Below, in pieces: positions 15,142 through 23,721 of a DNA stretch of 23,721 nucleotides. Positions within the stretch are counted from its first letter, which is position 1. Every line of letters starts with the position of its first letter. The stretch is from DASPKS01 sp035628035 (GTDB taxonomy: Bacteria; Bacteroidota; Rhodothermia; Rhodothermales; Rubricoccaceae): positions 1 through 23,721 of the forward strand of contig DASPKS010000248.1 of assembly GCA_035628035.1 (NCBI GenBank), in the 5' to 3' direction. Position numbers and translations under genes: made by a program. Under the pieces are notes generated by a model that saw nothing but the letters and a program-made list of their open reading frames with translations, did no database searches and was not told where the DNA came from.

Positions 15142-16290
15142 ATGGCGACGACCGGGACCGCTTCCCTCCCCACGCTGGGCATCCTCGGCGGGGGGCAGCT
15201 CGGGCGGATGACGGCCCTCGCGGCTGTGCGGATGGGGATGCGCGTGCGCATCCTCACGCCGGAGGCGACCGGCCCCGAGGCGGCCTTCGCCGACGTGATC
15301 TTCGCCGACTGGACGGACCCGTTCGTGCTCCGCTCGTTCGCCGAGGCGTGCGACGTCGTCACCGTCGAAAGCGAGTGGGCGCCGGCCGACCGCCTCGCCG
15401 ACGTGCTCCCCGAAGGCGTGGCCCTGTGGCCTTCGCCTGAGACGCTCCACCTCGTCCGGCACAAGGGGCGCCAGCGCGAGGCCCTCGCGGCGCGCGGGCT
15501 CCCCCAGCCCGGCTTCGCGCTCTGTGCCACCCTCGACGAGGCCCATGCCGCCGCCGCTACCCTCGGCTACCCCGTCGTTCTCAAGCAGTACGAGCGGAGC
15601 TACGACGGCTACGGCAACGCGACCGCGCGCGACGCCGCCGCCCTCGCGGAGGCGTGGCCTAAGCTCGCGGCCGACGATGGCCTCTTGGTCGAGCAATTCG
15701 TGCCCTTCGAGGACGAGCTGGCCGTGCACGTGGCCCGCCGTGCTGACGGCCGGCGCGTCATCTACCCCATCGCATGGACGGAGCAACGCGAGCACCGCTG
15801 CCACGCCGTCGTCGTGCCCGCGCCGATCCCTGAGGCGACTGCCGCCGAGGCGCGGCTTGTGGCCGAGGCGTGCGCCGAGGCCGTCGAGGTCGTAGGCATC
15901 CTCGGCGTGGAGCTGTTCCGGACGAGGGACGGGCGCGTCCTCGTCAACGAGCTGGCGCCGCGCCCGCACAACACGGCGCACTACACCATCGAGGGGTGCC
16001 ACACGTCGCAGTTCGAGAACCACGTCCGGGCCGTGCTCGGCTGGCCGCTCGGCGACCCTGCCCTCCGCGTGCCTGCCGCGTGTATGGTGAACGTGCTCGG
16101 CCACACGAGCGGACCTACCAACCTCCGCCATCTCCCCGACGCGCTGGCCGTACCCGGCGCGGCCGTCCACCTCTACGGGAAGCACGACGTGCGCCCGCGC
16201 CGCAAGATGGGCCACGTCACCGTGACCGCCAACGACCCCGCGGCGGCCCGCGCCCATGCAGAAGAAGCCGCCGCGCGCTTGCGGCTGTGA
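15142..16290 (+). CDS. purK: N5-carboxyaminoimidazole ribonucleotide synthase PurK
   Basis: This 382-residue cytoplasmic ATP-grasp enzyme uses ATP and bicarbonate to turn AIR into N5-CAIR in de novo purine synthesis. The N-terminal dinucleotide-like loop ILGGGQLGRM lies at about 14-23. YPVVLKQYERSYDGYG is the ATP-binding beta-strand and glycine-rich part. VNELAPRPHNTAHYTIEGC, followed by TSQFENHVRA, is the PurK signature and carries the metal-binding Glu and Asn. Length is typical of the family. It starts 9 bp after ftsK and is followed by purE after 45 bp, so the two purine genes share a pathway and probably a transcript. A second promoter-like box lies at its 3' end before purE. Confidence 0.96.
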   Translation: MATTGTASLPTLGILGGGQLGRMTALAAVRMGMRVRILTPEATGPEAAFADVIFADWTDPFVLRSFAEACDVVTVESEWAPADRLADVLPEGVALWPSPETLHLVRHKGRQREALAARGLPQPGFALCATLDEAHAAAATLGYPVVLKQYERSYDGYGNATARDAAALAEAWPKLAADDGLLVEQFVPFEDELAVHVARRADGRRVIYPIAWTEQREHRCHAVVVPAPIPEATAAEARLVAEACAEAVEVVGILGVELFRTRDGRVLVNELAPRPHNTAHYTIEGCHTSQFENHVRAVLGWPLGDPALRVPAACMVNVLGHTSGPTNLRHLPDALAVPGAAVHLYGKHDVRPRRKMGHVTVTANDPAAARAHAEEAAARLRL

Positions 16291-16311
16291 AGGGCGGGTG
16301 GCGTATCGTTG
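16278..16311 (+). promoter_or_regulatory. Possible internal promoter for purE
   Basis: CTTG (16278-16281) and TATCGTTG (16304-16311) match TTTG (3 of 4) and TAnnTTTG (7 of 8) with a 22-nt spacer. The box ends 24 nt before the purE ATG and the -33 part lies in the last codons of purK. Confidence 0.35.
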
Positions 16312-16335
16312 GAACCCCCCGCCATCATTCCTACC

Positions 16336-16842
<507 letters not shown>

Positions 16843-16851
16843 CCGGCTGCC

Positions 16852-19233
16852 TTACTCCAAGAACAGATCCTGCGTCTGCTCGACGGTCGTTCCAGCGACG
16901 TTGTCGCGGATGCGGAGGGTGAGCGTGTAGAGCCCGGGCGCCTGGCCGGAAGCGTCGAGGATCACGTACTGCCCGTCGTCCGGGCTGACCCCCTGCACGG
17001 GGAACTCCGTGGCGACGCCGCGGTCGCGGCCGCTGAAGACGCGCCGGGCCAGCCGGGCCACGCCCGTCGAGAGGTCCTTCGGGACGAGCCGCGCCTCCAC
17101 GTGGTAATCGGTACGGCCGTCGCGGAGGGCGAGGTTGTAGACCTCGAAGTAGACGTAGACCGGCGCCGCGTGGTCGTACACGCTCCACGGGGCGGGCTGG
17201 ATGGCCAGCCCGTTACGGACGACCTCTCCCGGCCCTGCCTCCCGGTCGGTCTCTTCGACGCCGTACGCGAGGAGGAGCCCCGACAACGTGAGGCGGTCCG
17301 TGGCGTAGTCGGGGATCTCGACCTCCCGGCGCTGCACGCCGGCGGCCCCCCCACCGGCCGTCTCGAACTCGACCGAGACGGTGTGGCGGCCGGGGTCGGC
17401 GGCCATCGGCTGGGTGTCGGTCCACAGCTTCACCTCGGCGAAGCGGCGGACCTGGTCGGTGCGGAGCCCGTAGAGCGTGCGGCGGCGCTCGGCGAGCACG
17501 TCGTGATCCTCGGTGATGAGGAACGCGCCCGTCTTCACGGTGAGGTCCACGACTTCCCCGGTGAGGGCGACGTCGTCGGCGAGGGGGATGCCGTAGTTCA
17601 CGTAGACGTCGGCGCGGCCGTCCTCCCCCTTGAAGGGGACGACGAGGTACGGGAGGGGCACCTCCCGCCCGGGCGCCTCGAAGTCGTACCGCTGGGGCGT
17701 CTCGCGGAACATCTCCTCCGCGCGGAGCACGTAGTCCATCTGGCTCACGTCGCCGATGCCGTTGACGGCGAAGAGGTCGGCGGGGGGGGAATAGAGGCGG
17801 AACTCGCCGTTCTGCTGGGGGTCCTCGAAGACGAACTTCAGGTCCCCGTAGTCCCACACGTTGAACACGTTGCCCTGCTCGGCGACGGTGCGGCTGGCGA
17901 ACTCGCGGAGGCGGCCGCCCGAGGTGTTGAGGACCTCGCTGAAGTCGCCGCGGATGAAGACGTCGGAGCGGGGCGGGCCGTAGCGGACGAACACCTGCCC
18001 GCGCTCGGTGGCCCAGCCGGGGAGGCCGAGGTCGTCGGAGCGGTAGAGGAGGTCGGCGTAGGTGAGGCGGGCGTAGTGCTCAAGGCGGCGCTCGTTCCAG
18101 GGGGTGAGGAAGCGGGGGTTCTGGCCGTTCCAGAAGCGGCGCGCGAACGCCTCGGGGTCCTCGCCGTAGCGGGCGAGGTCGTCGGGGGCGAGGAGGGGCG
18201 CGAGGTCCTCGAAGGCGGCGCGCTGCTCGGGCGCCATCCGCTGGAGCGCCTCGTCGAAGCTCTTGTCGGCGGCCTCCTCCTGGCCGAGGCGGTGGTTCGC
18301 CAGCCCGAGGTAGAGCCACGTCTGCACGTCCTCTGGGAAGTGGACGTACATCCCCGTGAGCATGGCCGTCGCTTCGTCGTAGCGGTCGGCGAGGGCGTAG
18401 AGCCGCATGAGGTGGTCGTATACCGAGCGCCGGCGGGGGTCGAAGCGGAGCGAGGCTTCGAGGTGGCCGATGGCCCGCGCATACGCGTGGTCGGCTCGCG
18501 TCGAGAGGTCCTGAACGGCGATGGCCTGCGAGCGGAGGTTTAGGAGGTCGAACCGGTCCACGCTGGCAGGGAGGTCGTCGGCCGCGAGGAAGTCCGGCGG
18601 GGCCACGGCGATGTCCTCGACGGTCTGGGGGTCCGGCTCCGGCGGCTCGCCGCCCGGCTCCGTGCTCGCCTCGGGGAACTCCTTCCGGTCCACGCGGAGC
18701 TCCGGGCGGTCGTCGAAGCCGACGTTGGGGAAGGCGACGGCGTTGCGGTAGGCCCAGAAGTCCCGGATGAACGCGGCGCCGAGCTCCTCGTGGGCGAAGG
18801 CGTTGGTGGAGTCGAGCGAGAGGATGCGGCGGGCGAGGAGGACACGGCGGCGAAACCGCTCCATCTCCTGGAAGAAGTTCCACGTGTCGGTGCGGAGCTG
18901 CTGGAGCTCCGCCACCATGTAGGTGAGGTTGTCGGGGGCGAGGTCGCGGGCGCGGCGGATCTCTCGGCCGGCCAGGCGCTCGTCCCGGAGGGGCGTGTCG
19001 AAGTAGATGCGGGCGAGGAGGAAGTGCGCCTCGGCGCTGGTCTCGTCGGCAGCGACGGCGGCCTCGAAGGAACGCCGGGCCTCCTCGAAGCGGCCGTCAC
19101 GGTAGGCCTCGATGCCCTCCTGAATGCGGGCCTCCGCTACATCCGGCTGGGCCGCGGCAGCCCCGGCCCACAGGAAGAAGCCGGCCGCGAGGAGGAGGGC
19201 TCGACGCCGGAAAGGAGCGCGGGACGGGATCAT
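16852..19233 (-). CDS. GWxTD-type secreted protein with N-terminal TPR-like repeats (copy 2 of tandem pair)
   Basis: This 793-residue protein has a signal peptide (about 1-29, AAAAQ) and TPR-like helix pairs at 33-66 (GIEAYRDGRFEEARRSFEAA) and again at about 245-335. The hallmark segment is GWATERGQVFVRYGPP at 406-421, followed by WDYGDLKFVFED. The C-terminal half is beta-rich and ends in LTLRIRDNVAGTTVEQ, suggesting immunoglobulin-like strands. Proteins with this GWxTD domain are widespread in Bacteroidota-like bacteria; their function is not established. The location is probably periplasmic or outer-membrane-associated. It is paralogous to the upstream gene (49-bp gap) along most of its length and differs by an insert rich in Pro/Glu at about 186-212. 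The two were probably produced by tandem duplication and are co-transcribed. Confidence 0.85.
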   Translation of the reverse strand: MIPSRAPFRRRALLLAAGFFLWAGAAAAQPDVAEARIQEGIEAYRDGRFEEARRSFEAAVAADETSAEAHFLLARIYFDTPLRDERLAGREIRRARDLAPDNLTYMVAELQQLRTDTWNFFQEMERFRRRVLLARRILSLDSTNAFAHEELGAAFIRDFWAYRNAVAFPNVGFDDRPELRVDRKEFPEASTEPGGEPPEPDPQTVEDIAVAPPDFLAADDLPASVDRFDLLNLRSQAIAVQDLSTRADHAYARAIGHLEASLRFDPRRRSVYDHLMRLYALADRYDEATAMLTGMYVHFPEDVQTWLYLGLANHRLGQEEAADKSFDEALQRMAPEQRAAFEDLAPLLAPDDLARYGEDPEAFARRFWNGQNPRFLTPWNERRLEHYARLTYADLLYRSDDLGLPGWATERGQVFVRYGPPRSDVFIRGDFSEVLNTSGGRLREFASRTVAEQGNVFNVWDYGDLKFVFEDPQQNGEFRLYSPPADLFAVNGIGDVSQMDYVLRAEEMFRETPQRYDFEAPGREVPLPYLVVPFKGEDGRADVYVNYGIPLADDVALTGEVVDLTVKTGAFLITEDHDVLAERRRTLYGLRTDQVRRFAEVKLWTDTQPMAADPGRHTVSVEFETAGGGAAGVQRREVEIPDYATDRLTLSGLLLAYGVEETDREAGPGEVVRNGLAIQPAPWSVYDHAAPVYVYFEVYNLALRDGRTDYHVEARLVPKDLSTGVARLARRVFSGRDRGVATEFPVQGVSPDDGQYVILDASGQAPGLYTLTLRIRDNVAGTTVEQTQDLFLE

Positions 19234-19282
19234 CGCAGGGGGGCGTTCGCCGGAGGGGAACCGCGCGGGCGGCGGGGCCGCG

Positions 19283-21388
19283 CTACTCGAGCTGGAGGGG
19301 CCGCGTGACCTCGACGGTCTGGCCGCTCACCCGATCGTGAATGCGGAGGGTGAGAAGGTACGGCCCGGCCCGCTGGCCCGACGTGTCGAGGAGGACGTAC
19401 TGCCCCTCGTCGGGGGTGGGCCCGGAGGCGTCGAAGCGAACGGCCACGCCGGAGGGGGCCCGCCGCCCGAACAGCCGGCGGGCCACCCGCGCGAGGGGGC
19501 CGGGGCGCTCCTGCGGCTTGAGTGTGGCGTCCACCTCGTAGCGCGTGCGGTCCCCTTCGAGGGCGAGCCCGTACACCTCGAAGTAGAGGTAGAGCGGGTC
19601 CTCGGGGCGGAACACCGTCCATGGGGCGGGCGCAATGGTGAAACCGCGCCGCACGAGCCGGCCCTGGCCCCCCTCCGCGTGCTCCTCGACGAGCGTACCC
19701 GGGAGCAGGTCGGATAGGGCGAGACGCCCCTCGGGGAACGACGGCAGCGTGACGGCCGCGCGGGCGAGGCCCACGGTCCGACTGGCCTCCTGCTCGAACT
19801 CCACCGCGAGCGTGTAGGCGCCCGGCTCCGCGGTGAGCGAGAACCCGTCGGCCCAGAGGTGGAAGCCGGCGTAGCGGGCGGCCGATACGGGGCGCGCGCG
19901 GTGCGCGGTGCGTCGCGCGTCGGCCACCACCGCGCCGTCGGGGCCGAGCAGGAAGGCGCCGCTCTCGAGCCCGAACCCGGTCATCGCCGCCGACGGCTCA
20001 CGCTCACCCGGATCGCCCGGCGGCCGGAGCGGGACGCCGTACGGCACGAGGAGGTCCACGCCCCCGCGCTCGCCCTTGAAGGCGGCCGTGAGGAAGGGGA
20101 AGGCGACCTGCCGCTCGGCCGGACGGTAGACGAACCGCTCGGGCATCCGGCGGAAGAGGCTCCGCGCGCGCGTGGCGTCGTCCTCGCCGGCGGCCGAGCT
20201 CCAGAAGTCGTAGTCGCCGCTGCGGAAGGCATCCTCGAAGAGGAGCGAGAAGTCGCCATAGGACCACCGCTCGAACGCGCCGAAGTCCTTCGCGACGAAG
20301 TCGGTGGCCATCCAGTCGAACTCCTGCTCGGGCGGGCCGTAGCGGACGAACACTTCGCCGCGCGGGGTGGCCCAGCCGGGCCGCTCGGCGCGGGGGTCGG
20401 TAAAGAGGAGGTCGGCGAGGACGAGGCGGGCGTAGTGCTCCAGCAACCGCTCGTTGTGACCGGTGAGGAGGCGGGGATCACGCGCGCGCCAGAAGCGGTC
20501 GGCGAAGTCGGCCGAGTCGGCGGCGTAGGCCGCCCGCTCCTCCTCGGTGAGGAAACGCGAGAGGTCCTCGAAGGCCGCGCGCTCCTCGGGGGAGAGCCGC
20601 GCGAGGGAGGACGTGAAGTGGGCTTCGGCCGTGACGAGGTCGCCGGTGCGGTACGCGGCGAGGCCGAGATAGAGGCCGGCCTCGGGGTCGGTCGGCCGCG
20701 CAGCGAAGGCGGCGCGGGCGGCGTCAAGCAGCGCCGCGTCGTCGCGCGCGGCCGCGCGGAGGCGAACGCGGAGGCGGTGAGCGGAGGCGCGCGCAGGATC
20801 GGCGGCGAGGGCCAGCGCGAGGTGCTCCTCGGCGCGGGCGCGGGCGCGGTTGGCCGCGCCGCTCGGCCCGCGCGACGCTTGCGGGTCCCAGCCCCCCTGG
20901 CGGTTCGCGAGCCCGCGCCGCCACTCGAACTCGAGGAAGTGGTGGAGCGCGCGCTCCTCGTGGCCAAGCGCGCTCGCCGGATCGAGGTCGAGGAGCCGGT
21001 CGGCGAGGGCGAGGCGCCGCGTGTCGGACGCGCTGAAGGCGCGGTGCTCGCCCGTGGTGCGGCGGAAGGCGTCGAGGCGAGCGGCGAGGATGGCCGCGTT
21101 GTCGGGGTCGATGCGGAGGGCTCGGTCGAGGGCGCGCGCGGCGCGGGCCTCGTCGTGAACCGGGGAGTCGGCGGCGTAGGCGAGGCCGAGCCCGTAGTGG
21201 GCCCCGGCGTGGCGGGGGTTCCGCGCGGCGGCCTCGGCGAAGAGGCGCGCGGCCTCGTCGTACTGCGCGGCACGGAGGGCGTCGAGCCCAGCGGCGTAGG
21301 CGGCGTCGCCCTCGTCCACAGGCGCGGGCTGGGCCGCCGAGACGGTGGCCCACGCGAGGGCGGTGAGAAGGGCGAAGCAACGCCGCAT
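19283..21388 (-). CDS. GWxTD-type secreted protein with TPR-like repeats (copy 1 of tandem pair)
   Basis: This 701-residue protein has a signal peptide of about 20 residues (MRRCFALLTALAW to SAAQ). TPR-like repeats are clear at 27-62 (AAYAAGLDALRAAQYDEAAR), 63-96 and about 183-265. The motif GWATPRGEVFVRYGPP is at 338-353, then WSYGDFSLLFED. The C-terminal part matches the neighbour closely (PAPWTVF, LYFEVYGLAL, DEGQYVLLDTSGQ, LTLRIHDRVSG). The start was set at the internal ATG 21388, because the longest ORF adds 17 residues ahead of the signal peptide. It is the upstream member of the pair, 112 bp after the tyrS stop. Role unknown; repeats and export suggest a scaffold or assembly function in the envelope, which is inference. 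Confidence 0.85.
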   Translation of the reverse strand: MRRCFALLTALAWATVSAAQPAPVDEGDAAYAAGLDALRAAQYDEAARLFAEAAARNPRHAGAHYGLGLAYAADSPVHDEARAARALDRALRIDPDNAAILAARLDAFRRTTGEHRAFSASDTRRLALADRLLDLDPASALGHEERALHHFLEFEWRRGLANRQGGWDPQASRGPSGAANRARARAEEHLALALAADPARASAHRLRVRLRAAARDDAALLDAARAAFAARPTDPEAGLYLGLAAYRTGDLVTAEAHFTSSLARLSPEERAAFEDLSRFLTEEERAAYAADSADFADRFWRARDPRLLTGHNERLLEHYARLVLADLLFTDPRAERPGWATPRGEVFVRYGPPEQEFDWMATDFVAKDFGAFERWSYGDFSLLFEDAFRSGDYDFWSSAAGEDDATRARSLFRRMPERFVYRPAERQVAFPFLTAAFKGERGGVDLLVPYGVPLRPPGDPGEREPSAAMTGFGLESGAFLLGPDGAVVADARRTAHRARPVSAARYAGFHLWADGFSLTAEPGAYTLAVEFEQEASRTVGLARAAVTLPSFPEGRLALSDLLPGTLVEEHAEGGQGRLVRRGFTIAPAPWTVFRPEDPLYLYFEVYGLALEGDRTRYEVDATLKPQERPGPLARVARRLFGRRAPSGVAVRFDASGPTPDEGQYVLLDTSGQRAGPYLLTLRIHDRVSGQTVEVTRPLQLE

Positions 21389-21500
21389 AGAGGGGACGGC
21401 TGGCAGGATAGAGTCCGCCCAAAAACGGTGGGCCGTCAAGCCCTTTCGGCCGCCCGGTTTAGCGGGGCGCCCGAACGGTACGGCCGGCGGCGCGAACGGG

Positions 21501-22724
21501 TCAGGCTGGCGGGAGCACGCGGACGAACCGCCGCTTCCCGGCCTTCACCAGGAACGGCGCGTCGGCCAGGTCCAGTATGCGCGCGGGGTCGTCCACCTTC
21601 TCCCCGTCGAGCGTCACGCCGCCCTGCTGGACGAGCCGGCGGGCCTCGCCGTTCGAGGCCACGAGCCCGGCCTGCCGCAGGAGGTCGAGCAGGCCGATCC
21701 GCCCGCCCTCGGCCTCGGGCGTGAACTCGGGCACGTCCTCCGGCACCTCCTTCTGGATCACCGTCCGCTCGAAGTGGGCGCGGGCCGCCTGCGCGGCGGC
21801 GTGGCCGTGGTACATCCGCACGAGCGTGAAGGCGAGGTCGTGCTTGGCGTTGCGCGGCTCGCGCGCGGCGTAGTCGCGCCAGTGGTCGAGGCGCGCCGTC
21901 GGGATGTCCGTCGCCAGCTCGACGTAGCGGTAGATGAGCGCGTCCGGGACGGAGAGCGTCTTCCCGTACATCTCCTCGGGCGGCTCGGCCAGCCCGATGT
22001 AGTTGTCGAGCGACTTCGACATCTTCTGCACGCCGTCGGTCCCTTCGAGGATGGGGAGCAGCACGCACACCTGCGGCGCCAGCCCGCTCGCCTCCTGGAT
22101 GCTCCGCCCCACGAGCAGGTTGAACTTCTGGTCGGTCCCGCCCAGCTCCACGTCGGCCTGGAGGTGGACGGAGTCCTGCGCCTGCGCGAGGGGGTAGAGG
22201 AACTCGTGGACGGCGATGGGCTCGCCGGCCTCGTAGCGCTGCTCGAACTCGTCGCGCTCCAGCATCCGCGCGACGGTGTACCGGCTCGCGAGGCGGATCA
22301 CGTCGGCGAAGGTCATGGCATTGAGCCACTCGGAGTTGTAGCGGATTTCCAGCTTGGCGGGGTCGGGGTCGAGCACCTTCGCGGCCTGGTCGAAGTAGGT
22401 CTGCCCGTTCGCGCGGGTCTCCTCGAACGTGAGCGGCGGGCGCGTCTTGCTCTTCCCGGAGGGGTCCCCGATCATCGCCGTGAAGTCGCCGACGATGAGC
22501 ACGGCCTTGTGGCCGAGGTCCTGGAACTGCCGGAGCTTCCGGAGGACGACGGCATGCCCGAGGTGGAGGTCGGGCCGCGAGGGGTCGCACCCGAGCTTGA
22601 CCGTGAGCGGGCGGTTCGCCTCGGCGGACTGCTTCAGCTTCGCCGCGAGGGCGTCCTCGGGCAGGATCTCGGCCACGCCGCGCCGGATCGCGGCGAGCTG
22701 TTCTTCGATAGGTGGGAACGGCAT
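21501..22724 (-). CDS. tyrS: Tyrosine-tRNA ligase
   Basis: This 407-residue class I aminoacyl-tRNA synthetase charges tRNA-Tyr in the cytoplasm. It has the HIGH-type motif HLGH at 54-57 (DPSRPDLHLGH), the KMSKS motif at 234-238, and GGTDQKFNLLVGR between them. IGDPSGKSKTRPPL after the HLGH region is characteristic of the TyrZ-type bacterial enzymes, where KMSKS has the form QKMSKSLDN. The last 65 or so residues (GLLDLLRQAGLVASNGEARRLVQQGGVTLDG) are an S4 RNA-binding domain. Length and order are normal. No T-box leader is visible in the short upstream gap of 100 bp, which separates it from the small membrane protein gene on the same strand. Confidence 0.97.
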   Translation of the reverse strand: MPFPPIEEQLAAIRRGVAEILPEDALAAKLKQSAEANRPLTVKLGCDPSRPDLHLGHAVVLRKLRQFQDLGHKAVLIVGDFTAMIGDPSGKSKTRPPLTFEETRANGQTYFDQAAKVLDPDPAKLEIRYNSEWLNAMTFADVIRLASRYTVARMLERDEFEQRYEAGEPIAVHEFLYPLAQAQDSVHLQADVELGGTDQKFNLLVGRSIQEASGLAPQVCVLLPILEGTDGVQKMSKSLDNYIGLAEPPEEMYGKTLSVPDALIYRYVELATDIPTARLDHWRDYAAREPRNAKHDLAFTLVRMYHGHAAAQAARAHFERTVIQKEVPEDVPEFTPEAEGGRIGLLDLLRQAGLVASNGEARRLVQQGGVTLDGEKVDDPARILDLADAPFLVKAGKRRFVRVLPPA

Positions 22725-22824
22725 TCTGGAGGACGGTAGAGAAAGCGGAAGATCGTGCTGCCGACTGCCCTTCCTCGTCTGCTGCTATCGGTGTTTGCTT
22801 ATTTCAGGCGCTCAGCAAGGACGC

Positions 22825-23055
22825 TCAGGGGTCCCCTGCCTGATAGCGTACATAGGAGTAGATCCCGACCGCGAGCAGTATCAAAAGCCCATACCACGCC
22901 AGGGACCGGAGCACCCTCATCGCTTTGGTCATGAAGGCCGTGTTCTCGTACCCTAGCGCCTTGTTCCACCATGCTATGCTATAGAGGATCATCAGCACAC
23001 TGATTGCCGCACCGGTCGCGAGCAAGGCAGCGTTCGTAAGCGCTTCGGTAGTCAT
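22825..23055 (-). CDS. Small two-helix membrane protein, unknown function
   Basis: This 76-residue protein has two likely transmembrane helices, at about 8-30 (LLATGAAISVLMILYSIAWW) and 52-68 (LAWYGLLILLAVGIYSY). A short basic loop with KAMRVLR lies between them. It starts 15 bp after the smpB stop on the same strand, so it is probably co-transcribed. Its base composition and codon use (TTC/TAT/ATA mixtures, more A and T) are less GC-biased than the neighbours, which may mean recent arrival or simply the composition of hydrophobic codons. I do not recognise a family. The reading frame is plausible because both helices are uninterrupted and the hydrophobicity pattern is coherent. Confidence 0.65.
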   Translation of the reverse strand: MTTEALTNAALLATGAAISVLMILYSIAWWNKALGYENTAFMTKAMRVLRSLAWYGLLILLAVGIYSYVRYQAGDP

Positions 23056-23070
23056 TACACCCTGGCTCTC

Positions 23071-23547
23071 CTAATCCCGGTCGCGGCGGTCCCCTTTCAG
23101 CACGCGGTCGAGGCGGCGCTGCTCGTCGCGCGTGGCGATGGTCTCGCGCTTGTCGTAGGTCTTCTTCCCCTTCGCGAGGGCGATCTCGACCTTCGCCCGG
23201 CCGTTCCGGAAGTAGAGCCTCAGTGGGACGATGGTGTACCCCTTCTGCTCGACGCCCTTCTTCAGCTTCTCGATCTCGCGGCGGTGGAGGAGCAGCCGGC
23301 GCGGGCGCGTGGGCTCGTGGTTGGCATAGCCGCCGTGCGCGTACGGCGGGATGTGGACGCCCACGAGGTCGGCCCCGTCCGCGCGGAACGCGACGAAGGC
23401 GTCCTGGAGCTGCGCCTTCCCCTCGCGGAGCGACTTCACCTCGGAGCCCTGCAGCACGAGCCCCGCCTCGACGGGCGCTTCGAGGTGGTAGTCGTGCCGC
23501 GCACGCCGGTTCGTGGCGACGAGGAGCAGGCCGGGGGTCTCGGACAT
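23071..23547 (-). CDS. smpB: SsrA-binding protein SmpB
   Basis: This 158-residue cytoplasmic protein binds tmRNA and helps rescue stalled ribosomes (trans-translation). Family signatures are present: NRRARHDYHLEAPVEAGLVL, the segment GSEVKSLREGKAQLQDAF near residues 34-51, and YANHEPTRPRRLLLHRREI, which is the YnxHxPxRxRKLLLH motif. The basic C-terminal tail follows (KGKKTYDKRETIATRDEQRR and then an Arg/Asp-rich end), expected to enter the decoding centre. Length is normal. No ssrA gene is visible in this window. It is flanked by an unidentified gene upstream (18-bp gap) and the small membrane protein downstream. Confidence 0.97.
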   Translation of the reverse strand: MSETPGLLLVATNRRARHDYHLEAPVEAGLVLQGSEVKSLREGKAQLQDAFVAFRADGADLVGVHIPPYAHGGYANHEPTRPRRLLLHRREIEKLKKGVEQKGYTIVPLRLYFRNGRAKVEIALAKGKKTYDKRETIATRDEQRRLDRVLKGDRRDRD

Positions 23548-23565
23548 AGTGGAAGAAAAGGCGCC

Positions 23566-23721
23566 TCAGGCGTCGGGCGCATCGTCCTCGGGCGCTTCCT
23601 CCTCGTGCTCCACGAACGGGAGCTCCGGGAGGTCGTCGAGGGAGCCGTGCGCGTAGAGGTAGTCGGCGAAGGCGTCGAGGCCGCCCAGGGCGTAGCCGTC
23701 GAGGACGAATGCGCCGTCGGC
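23566..23721 (-). CDS. Unidentified protein, C-terminal 51 residues (cut by window edge)
   Basis: The reverse strand reads open from the window end to a TGA at 23566-23568. The peptide contains FVLDGYALGGLDAFADYLYA, then LDDLPELPFVEH, and ends in an acidic tail (EEEAPEDDAPDA). Codon use is strongly GC-rich and fits the neighbours, and the segment is a coherent helix-rich C-terminus. The gene lies 18 bp upstream of smpB on the same strand, so an operon is likely. I do not recognise the family, and the N-terminus lies outside the window. Confidence 0.7.
   Translation of the reverse strand, partial: ADGAFVLDGYALGGLDAFADYLYAHGSLDDLPELPFVEHEEEAPEDDAPDA

Noticed and set aside
21420..21500. Several GGGC/GCCC hairpins and a T5 run between tyrS and the GWxTD pair
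   Set aside because: Multiple alternative short pairings exist and none is clearly better than the others, so I cannot assign a terminator.
22725..22824. Possible tmRNA (ssrA) next to smpB, or a T-box before tyrS
   Set aside because: The gap is only 100 bp, with no CCA-ended acceptor stem, tag-like reading frame or T-box sequence that I can find.

Overview
This 23.7-kb window is high-GC bacterial chromosome (about 70% GC by eye). It most resembles the Rhodothermota/Bacteroidota branch, for example Rubricoccaceae-like marine bacteria. Four signs support this. Two large tandem proteins carry the GWxTD-type motif typical of Bacteroidota-like genomes. The FabI nucleotide-binding loop (FGALDAHSLAW) is of the Bacteroidota kind. 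No gene start has a Shine-Dalgarno AGGAGG. Several starts are preceded by TATnTTyG boxes resembling the Bacteroidota -7 element TAnnTTTG. The taxonomic placement is inference. I saw no tRNA, rRNA, CRISPR array, insertion sequence or prophage.

Layout. (1) 1-315, minus: start of a secreted protein, cut by the window edge and beginning with GTG. (2) 482-4884, plus: a secreted M1-type metallopeptidase, a strong hairpin, a CNT/NupC nucleoside transporter and a pesticin/GH24-like muramidase. (3) 4854-7673, minus: L,D-transpeptidase, long NfeD (ClpP-like membrane protease) and short NfeD. The short NfeD overlaps the muramidase tail-to-tail by 31 bp. (4) 7848-12388, minus: SuhB-type inositol phosphatase, a stand-alone receiver, then a tightly coupled block of FabI, a secreted 214-aa protein and an M1 lipoprotein peptidase, joined by two 4-nt stop/start overlaps. 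(5) 12505-16842, plus: FtsK/SpoIIIE translocase, PurK and PurE. (6) 16852-23721, minus: two tandem GWxTD proteins, TyrRS, a 76-aa two-helix membrane protein, SmpB, and the C-terminus of an unidentified gene.

Most genes are housekeeping (purine, fatty acid, translation, chromosome segregation) or envelope functions (two M1 peptidases, L,D-transpeptidase, muramidase, NfeD pair, GWxTD pair). I do not see a clear new defence or mobile system. The parts least explained by known biology are the tandem GWxTD pair, the coupled fabI/secreted protein/M1 lipoprotein block with a nested inverted repeat before fabI, the convergent overlap of muramidase and NfeD, and recurrent AT-rich promoter-like boxes, two of which sit so close to ATG that the mRNAs may be leaderless. 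No gene-free stretch exceeds 300 bases. Long ORFs antisense to real genes (up to 1,444 codons) are products of the base composition.
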